The translations under genes were made by a program, and so were the position numbers. DNA of 64,000 nt from Roseivirga sp. (GTDB taxonomy: Bacteria; Bacteroidota; Bacteroidia; Cytophagales; Cyclobacteriaceae), in NCBI GenBank assembly GCA_021404565.1, contig JAAWWF010000003.1:310001-374000 (forward strand). The letters run 5' to 3'. The notes beneath the pieces were generated by a model. The model did no database searches and was not told the DNA's origin. It saw only the letters and a program-made list of their open reading frames with translations. Every line of letters starts with the position of its first letter. The stretch's first letter is position 1. Of this stretch, positions 36,860 through 44,205 are shown piece by piece.

Positions 36860-37309
36860 TCAGGAGAGTTTAAAAAGCCCCTTCAATAGATACTTACCTC
36901 CAAACTTCATAACCCATTTCATAATGGGGCCATCAAAGCGTTTGAAGAAGAAGGTGGAAATGGCAGGGAGCGAAAGCAGATTGAAGTGCGCGAGGTCAAA
37001 CTTCAGATAAAGCAGCAGACCCAGGACCACAGAAATGCCACTCATCAGTAGTTTTACGTCATTTTTGAAAACATTAATCTGATCGAGAAACTGCTGTAGC
37101 TTCAGGCCATGGGCCTCGGTAATATCTGACGTGATATTGGTCAGGTCCTGACTGCCATCTACCTCAGTGAGCATATCGCCATCTACAAAAATGGTGGTAC
37201 GGACAGCGGTAGCCTCTTCGGGTGTAGAAATGCGATAATACCCATCAGCAAAAAGTGACTGGAGAAGCTCCAGGTACTTAGTCCTTTGACTTATTGTTAA
37301 ATATTTCAC
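36860..37309 (-). CDS. DGD-module protein with membrane helices (operon gene 6)
   Basis: 149 residues, last gene of the six-gene operon, overlapping the previous gene by 32 bp. A short N-terminal helical part is followed by the shared module: strand TTIF, VDGDMLT (42-48), then a helix with His67 (DITEAHGLKLQQFLDQI). A hydrophobic helix (LLMSGISVVLGLLLYL, about 87-103), more apolar sequence (LLSLPAISTFFF) and a basic C-terminus (KWVMKFGGKYLLKGLFKLS) come after. It looks membrane-inserted. No family recognised. Confidence 0.75.
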   Translation of the reverse strand: MKYLTISQRTKYLELLQSLFADGYYRISTPEEATAVRTTIFVDGDMLTEVDGSQDLTNITSDITEAHGLKLQQFLDQINVFKNDVKLLMSGISVVLGLLLYLKFDLAHFNLLSLPAISTFFFKRFDGPIMKWVMKFGGKYLLKGLFKLS

Positions 37310-37991
37310 CGATTACATTTATAACAATTTGCACCATATCCTTCCAATAGTTCAGGGAGAGGTTGATATGCTTTTCATGAATGTCGAGCAATGCTTGTTT
37401 GCGCTCCTGGGCAAAATCTTCGCTTACACGGGTAATCACATCACCATCCAAACCAAAGCGGGTTTGGAATATAATCTCTTCAGTACCCAGATCGTGGTAT
37501 CGCTTGAGCCTGACCTTTGTTTTGTGGCTGATGGTTGGCAGTTGAAAGTCATCTACCAGCATGTTTTGATTCATGAGGTCGAAGTCATCTGTTTTGCTTT
37601 CAAAAAAGCTCTTGTTTTTGAGCGTTCCTCTGATGAATGTGCAATAGGTGGCGATTCTGCGATAAATCACGTAGTCACGGTCATCTAGCCGCTGATTATT
37701 TTCGTCCATTGCCTGCTGTAACGCCTCCAGCTCTGCGGCCAGTTCATTCAGTGTGGTAACCTTATTTTGATCAAAGTTGTGGTCTGCATCAATTTCAGAC
37801 CAGTTGAGCATGAGTGGGATGCGACCCACGTAGGTATTAAAAAGTGAAGACAAAAGCTCCTCAATACTTTCAGGAGGAGCCGTGCCCGTCATACCTTTTT
37901 TTATAACCGTATTGATCTCCAGGTGGGTCAGGTCATCCAGAATGGAGCTTATGGCCGATTGTTTTTTCGTAGGATTTCCCAGTATCCCCAT
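37278..37991 (-). CDS. DGD-module protein (operon gene 5)
   Basis: 237 residues without a signal peptide. An N-terminal domain of about 150 residues, largely helical, precedes strand and hairpin KTKVRLKRYHDLG / TEEIIFQTRF and the shared motif LDGDVIT (181-187). The helix after it carries His205 (LLDIHEKHINLS) and ends VIGEIF, a phrase also in the gene just upstream. 1 bp gap to that upstream gene. The long N-terminal domain is unique among the five and may give a specific activity. Function unknown. Confidence 0.75.
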   Translation of the reverse strand: MGILGNPTKKQSAISSILDDLTHLEINTVIKKGMTGTAPPESIEELLSSLFNTYVGRIPLMLNWSEIDADHNFDQNKVTTLNELAAELEALQQAMDENNQRLDDRDYVIYRRIATYCTFIRGTLKNKSFFESKTDDFDLMNQNMLVDDFQLPTISHKTKVRLKRYHDLGTEEIIFQTRFGLDGDVITRVSEDFAQERKQALLDIHEKHINLSLNYWKDMVQIVINVIGEIFNNKSKD

Positions 37992-37992
37992 C

Positions 37993-38334
37993 TCAGCTGG
38001 ATTTCCAGAGTTTTACAGTACCGATAATTTCGCCAATCACCTTGATGTTGTTCTCAATGATCTGGTGTCCCTGCGTTTCGCGTGATTGGTGAAATTGCAC
38101 CAGTTCAGGATAGTTTTTATAGAAGGGTTCAGAAATTTCGGTGGTGATGTCACCATCTACCAGATTGATTTTGCTGGTGATCCCTGTAATGGTATTGTCT
38201 GTATCCAGGGCCAACTCCTCCTTGCCATCAACATTGGTTGTTTTGAAATCGGAGCCCATGAGTGTTTGTATTTTCAGATTGATCAGGTCATCAATGCTAT
38301 TCTGTGCTTTTTCAATTAATTCATCTAAAGACAT
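37993..38334 (-). CDS. DGD-module protein, minimal form (operon gene 4)
   Basis: 113 residues, almost nothing but the shared module: an N-terminal helix (LDELIEKAQNSIDDLINLK), two or three strands (IQTLMGSDF, ELALDTDN, ITGITSKIN), VDGDITT (59-65), and a helix with His82 (LVQFHQSRETQG) ending KVIGEIIG. It therefore defines the module's limits. No signal peptide or membrane segment. Lies 10 bp after gene 3 and 1 bp before gene 5. Function unknown. Confidence 0.75.
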   Translation of the reverse strand: MSLDELIEKAQNSIDDLINLKIQTLMGSDFKTTNVDGKEELALDTDNTITGITSKINLVDGDITTEISEPFYKNYPELVQFHQSRETQGHQIIENNIKVIGEIIGTVKLWKSS

Positions 38335-38344
38335 AACTGTGGTT

Positions 38345-39961
38345 TTAAACGGGTTTAAGATATAATGTTTGATACGATGCTTTTATGCTCTTAAAAGCTT
38401 TTACAATGTTGATAAGCAGCAGTGGCCAGCTCAAAAAATTAAGGGCTCTGAAGACCAGCTTTACGATTACACTCACTACTGTGAGAGCAAAACCAAGCGT
38501 GCTTACCATGTATTTATTTTTGTGAATATGTTTTTGGATCAGTTCAAGGTCATTACTGTTGGCTATGGAGGTAACATCTCCATCGAGTCTGAATTTGGTA
38601 AGTAACCAGCCGGAGGTTCCATCATCCATGGTCACCGAGGTTTTGTTGCCAAGAATAAATTTGATTCCATCGAGAAAGGCTTTAATCCCGGTTTTCAGGT
38701 TCTTGAAAAAATCACGAAAGGCATTCTTAAGTACATTCAAAAATTTGGTCACTTTTTTTACAACCCACTTGAACACCTTTTTTGCCATGCCTGCCAGCTT
38801 TTTAATAAAGCTGCCAATACCAAAATAAATGCGGGCCAGCAGACCTCTTTTTTGTTTCGGGTGATCATCTTCTCCATCCAGCTGCTTGCGCATGCCTTCA
38901 AGGTTGTTCTGAAAAGCTTCCTGCTTGTCTCCTTTTGCATTTTTTACTTCTTCATGCATGTTCGACCAGAGGTCACCGGCCTTATCATCTTTCTCGATGG
39001 CATATTTGCGTAAAAAGAAAAGGGCATTGAAGAGAAAGTACCCATCTGTAACGTAGGTGAGCACCTGAAACTCTTTGATCTTTTTTCCTCCGTCAAGCCC
39101 ATCGTTATAAAAGGCGATACTGTCTAAGGTACTTTGCAGGGTGACAGGGCCCATATCGTCATCCAGCAGGCCTGAATAAAAACCATTCTTCCATTGATGG
39201 ACCTGTATGAGTCGGAGCAAAAACAGTTTAAGTGGGTTTCGTGAATTGCTGCTGAGAAAGCCTGTATCTATTTTTTTGTCATTACTTCTCAATACATTCT
39301 TTTTCAGCTGCTTGAAAAAGTCAGTACGGCCCTCCAGATCGTCAACGAGTTGACTTTTAAACGCCCCTCTGCGCTGCAGCTTCTTGCGCATACCATCATC
39401 GGTATTGGGGCTTTTAAAGCTCAGTATAAAGTCCTGTTGTGGGTACAGACTAAGTAGGTGATCTGTGAATTTCTCTATATCGGCCAGCAGATTAGCCGTT
39501 TCCAGTGTCGAAAGTTTTACATGTTCTGCGAGAATCCGCAGCTGCACATCTGTTCTGCTGGTATAAGGGCTTTGTGTGGTAAGGGGTTGAATCCACATAC
39601 CAAAGAGGTCGAGCCGATAGTGAATGATTCGGGATTTAAGGCTTATTTCTTTTGGGGCGGGAAGACTTTTAAATACTACCCCTTCATCTATATCAGTAAC
39701 CTTGCGAAGGAAATAGGATACGAACTCATCAGGCCCGATTTTTTGATAGAGCTCCAGCTCCGGAGCTTCAATGTAATTGGCGGTTTGAAGGTCTTCCAGA
39801 AACTGTTGTTTGGCGAGAGCTACTTGCTTTGAAAAAAAGGGAGTTGCATGAAACAACGGAAGATAACCCAACTCCACCAGGTGCTGGGTATCTTCATTTT
39901 TTTTAGAGGGGGATTTATCTCCCTCTATCTCCAGTTTGCCAAGCAGTTCCTGTAAGAGCAT
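38345..39961 (-). CDS. Large DGD-module protein with PG-binding-like and cationic amphipathic regions (operon gene 3)
   Basis: 538 residues; ATG 39961 overlaps the previous stop (TGATG). In order: a mostly helical N-terminal domain (1-240); a segment like a PG_binding_1 repeat (about 245-283: LIQVHQWKNGFYSG, DDDMGPVTLQSTL); a Lys-rich amphipathic stretch (369-440, 19 basic against 2 acidic residues, e.g. FIKKLAGMAKKVFKWVVKKV); the shared module with LDGDVTS (459-465) and His478/His480; then two hydrophobic segments (about 484-500 and 507-521). It looks able to engage peptidoglycan and insert in membranes. No family recognised. Confidence 0.75.
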   Translation of the reverse strand: MLLQELLGKLEIEGDKSPSKKNEDTQHLVELGYLPLFHATPFFSKQVALAKQQFLEDLQTANYIEAPELELYQKIGPDEFVSYFLRKVTDIDEGVVFKSLPAPKEISLKSRIIHYRLDLFGMWIQPLTTQSPYTSRTDVQLRILAEHVKLSTLETANLLADIEKFTDHLLSLYPQQDFILSFKSPNTDDGMRKKLQRRGAFKSQLVDDLEGRTDFFKQLKKNVLRSNDKKIDTGFLSSNSRNPLKLFLLRLIQVHQWKNGFYSGLLDDDMGPVTLQSTLDSIAFYNDGLDGGKKIKEFQVLTYVTDGYFLFNALFFLRKYAIEKDDKAGDLWSNMHEEVKNAKGDKQEAFQNNLEGMRKQLDGEDDHPKQKRGLLARIYFGIGSFIKKLAGMAKKVFKWVVKKVTKFLNVLKNAFRDFFKNLKTGIKAFLDGIKFILGNKTSVTMDDGTSGWLLTKFRLDGDVTSIANSNDLELIQKHIHKNKYMVSTLGFALTVVSVIVKLVFRALNFLSWPLLLINIVKAFKSIKASYQTLYLKPV

Positions 39962-40356
39962 CAGGCCTTAATTAATCCCTTTACCAGGTTGATCACAGAC
40001 TGTCTGGCTTCTTTAGAAGACTCCAGCATGTCTTTATGAAGGGCCAGCAATTCATTTTGTTCTGAAGTGAGATTTCCTTTTACGAAGGTGGTCACATCCG
40101 AATCGATCTTCACATTGGTATAGGCTACCAGTGTCAGGTTGACATCGCTTTGGGTAGCCATGGTTTTCAGTACATTCTCTATCTGTACCTTGTTTACATT
40201 GTTTTTGATTACATCCGAGGCTTTGTACTCGAAGTTGCCGCTGAAGGTGGTTACCTCAAGCGTGGCTGCATCCTCAATCGCTGAACCGATTTTTGAAAGC
40301 AGGCCTTTGAAGCCCTTTTTGAGCTGGTCTTTGCCCTGATCTACTTGTTCTGGCAT
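39961..40356 (-). CDS. DGD-module protein (operon gene 2)
   Basis: 131 residues. A short basic amphipathic N-terminus (QLKKGFKGLLSKIGSAIED) leads into strands (LEVTTFSGNFEYKA, NLTLVAYTNVK), then IDSDVTT (84-90; Ser replaces the Gly of the motif), and a helix with His107 (LLALHKDMLESSKEARQS). It has the same order as the other four. 10 bp after the peptidoglycan hydrolase gene and coupled to the next by TGATG. No signal peptide. Function unknown. Confidence 0.75.
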   Translation of the reverse strand: MPEQVDQGKDQLKKGFKGLLSKIGSAIEDAATLEVTTFSGNFEYKASDVIKNNVNKVQIENVLKTMATQSDVNLTLVAYTNVKIDSDVTTFVKGNLTSEQNELLALHKDMLESSKEARQSVINLVKGLIKA

Positions 40357-40366
40357 GTTCTTGTGT

Positions 40367-41029
40367 TTATCGTTGGAAAATGTTTTCTATTAGTGCCTGT
40401 GCTTGCTTACCGTATATTCCGTCAACCGTAATCTGCTCTTTGGCCTGCATCTTTTTCAGCATTTTTTCAGTGCGTGGACCAAACATTCCATCTGCAGCGC
40501 CTACGGGATAACCGAGTTCATTGAGTGTGTGTTGAAGCTTGATTACCTCGACTCCCCGACTTCCGACTTTCAAAGTCGGATTTGGAATATCCAGGTTGGT
40601 TTCCGGGGAGAGAGATTTGAAGGCCAATACCTTTGCAGCATCGTATGGCTGAATGGATACCATGTTTTTCTGATTGCCTCCCAGGGTGAATACCCGGGTA
40701 CGGCTTCTGGAAAATCCAACAAAAATGCCCACATGACCTTTCCATGAGTCAGGACTGTCTCTCCAGAATACCACAACATCACCAGGAGAGGGGTCTTCTG
40801 TGTCTCTGCCTACACTCAACCAGCTGCGGGCATTGGCTTTATTTGTTCGTTGCAGCTCGGCTTTCATACAACACCAGTTCATGAAGATGCTACACCAGGG
40901 GGTTTCATCATCAGTAATACTATTAAACCCTGCTTCCTGGGCATATTTCAATACTTCGGGACTGTGAGCATCCCCGGGTACTTCTTTAGTGCCCAGCTCT
41001 GCTACCGCTATTTTGAAGAGATCGGTCAT
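40367..41029 (-). CDS. CHAP/NlpC-like (TIGR02594-type) peptidoglycan hydrolase with PG-binding domain (operon gene 1)
   Basis: 220 residues. The N-terminal papain-like domain (1-140) has Cys46 in DETPWCSIFMNW, His99 in GHVGIFVG and GGNQ (119), the pattern of TIGR02594/CHAP-type cell wall amidases or endopeptidases. A PG_binding_1 domain follows (about 152-216: LQHTLNELGYPVG, DGMFGPRTEKML, DGIYGKQ). No signal peptide is present, as in phage endolysins and secreted effectors that use another exit. First gene of the operon with five DGD-module proteins. Family call good; biological role unknown. Confidence 0.87.
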   Translation of the reverse strand: MTDLFKIAVAELGTKEVPGDAHSPEVLKYAQEAGFNSITDDETPWCSIFMNWCCMKAELQRTNKANARSWLSVGRDTEDPSPGDVVVFWRDSPDSWKGHVGIFVGFSRSRTRVFTLGGNQKNMVSIQPYDAAKVLAFKSLSPETNLDIPNPTLKVGSRGVEVIKLQHTLNELGYPVGAADGMFGPRTEKMLKKMQAKEQITVDGIYGKQAQALIENIFQR

Positions 41030-41195
41030 ATTCTGGTGAGTTTTTTGAGGTTAATAAGTTAAAGTTTTTCCGTTAAAAATGCTAAAAGAGGAGGCTGAGA
41101 ACGTCAAAAGTTATCCACAGCTTGCAAAGGGGGCCGAGTGTCACAGGATTGACCTGCATAATTGCATATGTGCTGCATGCATAATAAATTGAGGG

Positions 41196-42044
41196 ATGGA
41201 AGTGATCGTAAATTTCTTTGACAATATACCTACCGAGTTCCGGGCCGGGATTCTGATCGGTGGCGTAGTTATTTTTTGGATCGTTGAGGGCACGCTTCCA
41301 CTCTTTAAATTTCAATATAAGAAGGTGAGGCATGCCGGCTTAAATCTCTTTTTTACACTCACCACGGCCATTATAGGCTTTGGCCTGGCGGGAGCTTTGC
41401 TAGCCGCTTCTGACTTTGTGGCGAACAATCAGTTCGGGTTGCTCTACATCTTTGACTTGCCGCTTTGGGCCCAGCTGGTGGTAGGTGTATTGCTGCTGGA
41501 TTTGATCGGGGCCTACCTTGTCCACTGGACAGAGCATAAGGTAAAGTGGATGTGGAAATTCCATTTGGTACATCACAGCGATACCACGGTGGACGTAACC
41601 ACGGGTTTAAGGCATCATCCGGGTGAAACGGTTTTCAGAATCGGCTTTACCATTATAGCGGTGATGCTGGTGGGGGCTCCCATGTGGATCATTATGTTTT
41701 ACCAGAGTATGTCGGTACTCTTCGCCCATATTACCCATGCCAACATCAATATGCCCAGGGGGCTGGATAGGGCACTTTCGTATGTCTTTATTACTCCCCT
41801 GATGCATAAGGTGCATCACCATTATACCCAGCCTTTGACAGATACCAACTATGGTAATATCTTCTCTTTCTGGGATCGGATTTTCGGCACTTTTGCGCAG
41901 GTAGATGATGTCAAAAAGCTGATTTATGGGATTGATACACACATGGAACCAGAAGAAAATGATAAGATGGGCAACTTACTCCAGATTCCTTTTCAGCCTT
42001 ACCGTGTGCCGGAAGATGCGAAGTTTGGGAAGTCTGTCGACTAA
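41196..42044 (+). CDS. Sterol desaturase / fatty acid hydroxylase superfamily protein
   Basis: 282 residues with four to five membrane helices and the diiron histidine clusters of the family: HWTEH (110-114), HLVHH (123-127), LRHHPGE (about 139-144) and HKVHHHY (about 205). Bacterial members hydroxylate or desaturate lipids such as fatty acids, carotenoids or ether lipids. Divergent from the DGD-module operon; the shared 166-bp spacer holds four TGCAT motifs. Substrate unknown. Confidence 0.9.
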   Translation: MEVIVNFFDNIPTEFRAGILIGGVVIFWIVEGTLPLFKFQYKKVRHAGLNLFFTLTTAIIGFGLAGALLAASDFVANNQFGLLYIFDLPLWAQLVVGVLLLDLIGAYLVHWTEHKVKWMWKFHLVHHSDTTVDVTTGLRHHPGETVFRIGFTIIAVMLVGAPMWIIMFYQSMSVLFAHITHANINMPRGLDRALSYVFITPLMHKVHHHYTQPLTDTNYGNIFSFWDRIFGTFAQVDDVKKLIYGIDTHMEPEENDKMGNLLQIPFQPYRVPEDAKFGKSVD

Positions 42045-42111
42045 CCGCTTGTTGATATTTCCTTTTTCAGGGGAGAGGTCGTCCGGCCGGATGAGATTTG
42101 GGAGATATCGG

Positions 42112-42648
42112 CTATTTCTGACATTCAATCTTGTATAGCACATGCTCTTCCAGCGAATGGTCTTTCTCTAATTTAGGATGAAGGAAGTTACCCTGATAAC
42201 TCATGCCCAGTTTTTCCATTACCCGGGCTGATCGCTTGTTGATACTGGCTGTAAACGAATACACTTCTGTAAAACCCAGAGTTTCCCAGCCATAGCGCAG
42301 GCATGCTTTCGCTCCTTCGGTGGCCAGGCCTTTACCCCAATATGTTTGTGCAAAGCGCCAGCCTATTTCAACGCAAGGGCCAAAGCTCACATCCATGGTT
42401 ACTTTGCTAAAGCCAATAAAGCCTGCGAAGGTGCCGGTTTCCAAAAGGTCCACGGCATACCAGCCATAACCATGGGCTTCAAAATGTTGCTGATAGCGCT
42501 GTATGGCCTCCCTTGTTTGTTCAAGACTCTGAATGGATGGAAAGAATTCCATTACCTCACTATCGGCATTGATGGCGGCAAATGGGGCAAGATCATTCTT
42601 TTGCCAATGGCGAAAGCCAAGTCGGGGTGATTGAAACAAATAATCCAT
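42112..42648 (-). CDS. GNAT acetyltransferase, RimJ/RimL type
   Basis: ATG 42648 is chosen because the RimL pattern begins there (QSPRLGFRHWQKNDLAPF); the frame is open nine codons further. 178 residues. CoA-site region YWGKGLATEGAKACLRYG, then INKRSARVMEKLGMSYQG, the standard C-terminal signature of this group. It acetylates an unknown amino group. Convergent with the sterol desaturase gene. Confidence 0.88.
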   Translation of the reverse strand: MDYLFQSPRLGFRHWQKNDLAPFAAINADSEVMEFFPSIQSLEQTREAIQRYQQHFEAHGYGWYAVDLLETGTFAGFIGFSKVTMDVSFGPCVEIGWRFAQTYWGKGLATEGAKACLRYGWETLGFTEVYSFTASINKRSARVMEKLGMSYQGNFLHPKLEKDHSLEEHVLYKIECQK

Positions 42649-42715
42649 GACGATTGCAAAGAAAGCAAAAGCCATGGATTATGTTTCGGAACAGGAGACT
42701 CCTGTGCAAAATGTT

Positions 42716-43354
42716 TTAGATATTTGGTTGAGGGGTCATTCTCAGGTAAGGTTTTACTTCCTCATAGCCTTTAGGGAATAACTCATCTGCCTGTTCATTG
42801 CTTACTGCCGGTACAATGACACAGTCATCACCGGCTTTCCAGTTTACCGGAGTTGCTACCTTGTGATAAGCCGTTAGCTGAAGCGAGTCGATAACTCTAA
42901 GTATTTCATCAAAATTTCTACCAGTAGAGGCAGGATAAGTGATGGTCAACTTGATTTTTTTATCAGGTCCGATGATGAAGACAGAGCGAACGGTCAATTT
43001 ATTGTCGGCTTCAGGGTGAATCATATCATAGAGCGTGGCCACGTTGCGGTCTTCGTCTGCGATGATCGGGAAGTTTACCTCAGTATTCTGAGTCTCGTTA
43101 ATGTCTCCTATCCAGCCTTTGTGTGATTCCAGTCCATCTACACTCAGGGCCAGTACTTTTACATTTCTGGTCTCGAATTCAGAACGTAATTTGGCCGTAT
43201 AGCCGAGTTCTGTGGTACATACGGGTGTGTAGTCGGCAGGGTGCGAAAACAATACGCCCCAGCTTTCGCCCAGCCAATCGTGAAAGTTGATTGTGCCTTC
43301 AGTGGTTTCTGCTGTAAAGTCTGGTGCTGTGCTGCCAAGTCTAAGTGTACTCAT
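42716..43354 (-). CDS. 1-Cys peroxiredoxin (Prx6 type)
   Basis: 212 residues, the normal length for Prx6. The peroxidatic Cys46 sits in SHPADYTPVCTTE, and Arg in the later TVRSVFIIGPDKK region and the long C-terminal extension (ATPVNWKAGDDCVIVPAVS) are family features. The AhpC resolving Cys-Pro motif is absent. It reduces hydrogen peroxide and organic peroxides in the cytosol. Divergent from the MOSC gene, with a perfect palindrome between them. Confidence 0.94.
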   Translation of the reverse strand: MSTLRLGSTAPDFTAETTEGTINFHDWLGESWGVLFSHPADYTPVCTTELGYTAKLRSEFETRNVKVLALSVDGLESHKGWIGDINETQNTEVNFPIIADEDRNVATLYDMIHPEADNKLTVRSVFIIGPDKKIKLTITYPASTGRNFDEILRVIDSLQLTAYHKVATPVNWKAGDDCVIVPAVSNEQADELFPKGYEEVKPYLRMTPQPNI

Positions 43355-43399
43355 GATTTATCTTTTTAGGGTTAAGTATCGGAAATGGTTATACGGGAT

Positions 43400-43414
43400 G
43401 GCGAAAAATTCGCC
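43400..43414. promoter_or_regulatory. Perfect palindrome in peroxiredoxin/MOSC divergent region
   Basis: GGCGAA-AAA-TTCGCC is a perfect inverted repeat 46 bp upstream of the peroxiredoxin start and about 105 bp upstream of the MOSC start. It could be an operator or a short RNA hairpin; no regulator is identified. Confidence 0.3.
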
Positions 43415-43518
43415 TATCATTTCAAGAAATTTGTCTTGTAAAAAGTTCACTAAATCAATAGAATTTGTTGAATGGTTGTATAGCGATTAATCTGGCTTAG
43501 AATTCATTATTTTCGCTT

Positions 43519-44022
43519 ATGCTATCAATAGAGAAAAAATCCATCAAATACCTTACTTCTCAATTTACTAAACCCGGAGTAGTCCGTTGGATTGGGGTCC
43601 GATCTGACAGAGGACTTCCCTTGACAAAAAAGAATTCAGTTGAAGCGAAGGCCGGAATAGGTCTGGAAGGAGATCACTATGCCTCTAAGGGAGGGAAGCG
43701 CCAGGTGACTCTGATCCAAAAGGAGCACATCAGGGCGGTAGCTTCCATGGTGGGCTCAGATGATATTGATCCTTCATTGCTCAGAAGAAATATTGTAGTA
43801 GAGGGGCTCAACCTGTCGGCCTTGAAAGATAAACGTTTCCGACTCGGTACGGCATTGCTGGAGTATACGGGTGAATGTCACCCTTGCTCGCGTATGGAAG
43901 AAAACCTGGGTAATGGAGGTTATAATGCGATGCGTAGTCATGGTGGTATTACCTGCCGCATTTTGGAGGATGGCGTGATTGGTCTGGGAGATGAGTTGGT
44001 GGTGGAGATAGATAGCAAGTAG
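43519..44022 (+). CDS. MOSC domain protein
   Basis: 167 residues covering one MOSC domain: VEAKAGIGLEGDHYASKGG, QVTLIQKEHI, LLRRNIVVEGLNL, and the Cys-bearing motif GECHPCSRME (Cys120, Cys123) that takes part in sulfur or molybdenum-cofactor chemistry. Stand-alone MOSC proteins of this YiiM-like type bind molybdenum cofactor and reduce N-hydroxylated bases or transfer sulfur. The last 30 bases before its C-terminal SK-stop are duplicated 120 bp further on, in repeat DNA. Confidence 0.9.
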   Translation: MLSIEKKSIKYLTSQFTKPGVVRWIGVRSDRGLPLTKKNSVEAKAGIGLEGDHYASKGGKRQVTLIQKEHIRAVASMVGSDDIDPSLLRRNIVVEGLNLSALKDKRFRLGTALLEYTGECHPCSRMEENLGNGGYNAMRSHGGITCRILEDGVIGLGDELVVEIDSK

Positions 44023-44158
44023 ATGAAGCCCTTTGGAAAAGCGCACCATTGAGAGTAGTGATAAGAGATAGATGGAACGCTTTAGAAAAGCGCACCACTT
44101 AGACTGGGAGATGAGTTGGTGGTGGAGATAGATGGAACGCTTTAGAAAGCGCACCATC
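43984..44158. repeat. Tandem duplication of MOSC 3' end plus three short-form repeats
   Basis: Bases 43984-44013 (coding) recur exactly at 44104-44133 (non-coding), an offset of 120 bp. Within the region lie three short forms of the window's palindromic repeat, at about 44021-44049, 44070-44098 and 44130-44158, with the order AGATGGAACGCTT, TAGAAA, AGCGCACCA. They lack the inner CCGCC/GGCGG hairpin of copies A-C. The first copy begins inside the MOSC stop codon. Confidence 0.75.
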
Positions 44159-44205
44159 TTAGTTAAGGTTTTAGGCTTACTACTTGGGCCAGTTGGGTTG
44201 GGCGG

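Noticed and set aside
36860-41029. Prophage lysis module
   Set aside because: No capsid, terminase, tail, integrase or att-like sites are present nearby, and the five paralogous modules are not a known phage arrangement; it stays only as a remote option.
41110-41118. Perfect DnaA box TTATCCACA
   Set aside because: A single box without further boxes, an AT-rich unwinding stretch, or dnaA/dnaN genes nearby does not make an origin.
43774-44157. 127-codon minus-strand frame with repeated KRSIYL/HHQLIS words
   Set aside because: Its repeats are the translated palindromic repeats and the antisense of the MOSC 3' end.
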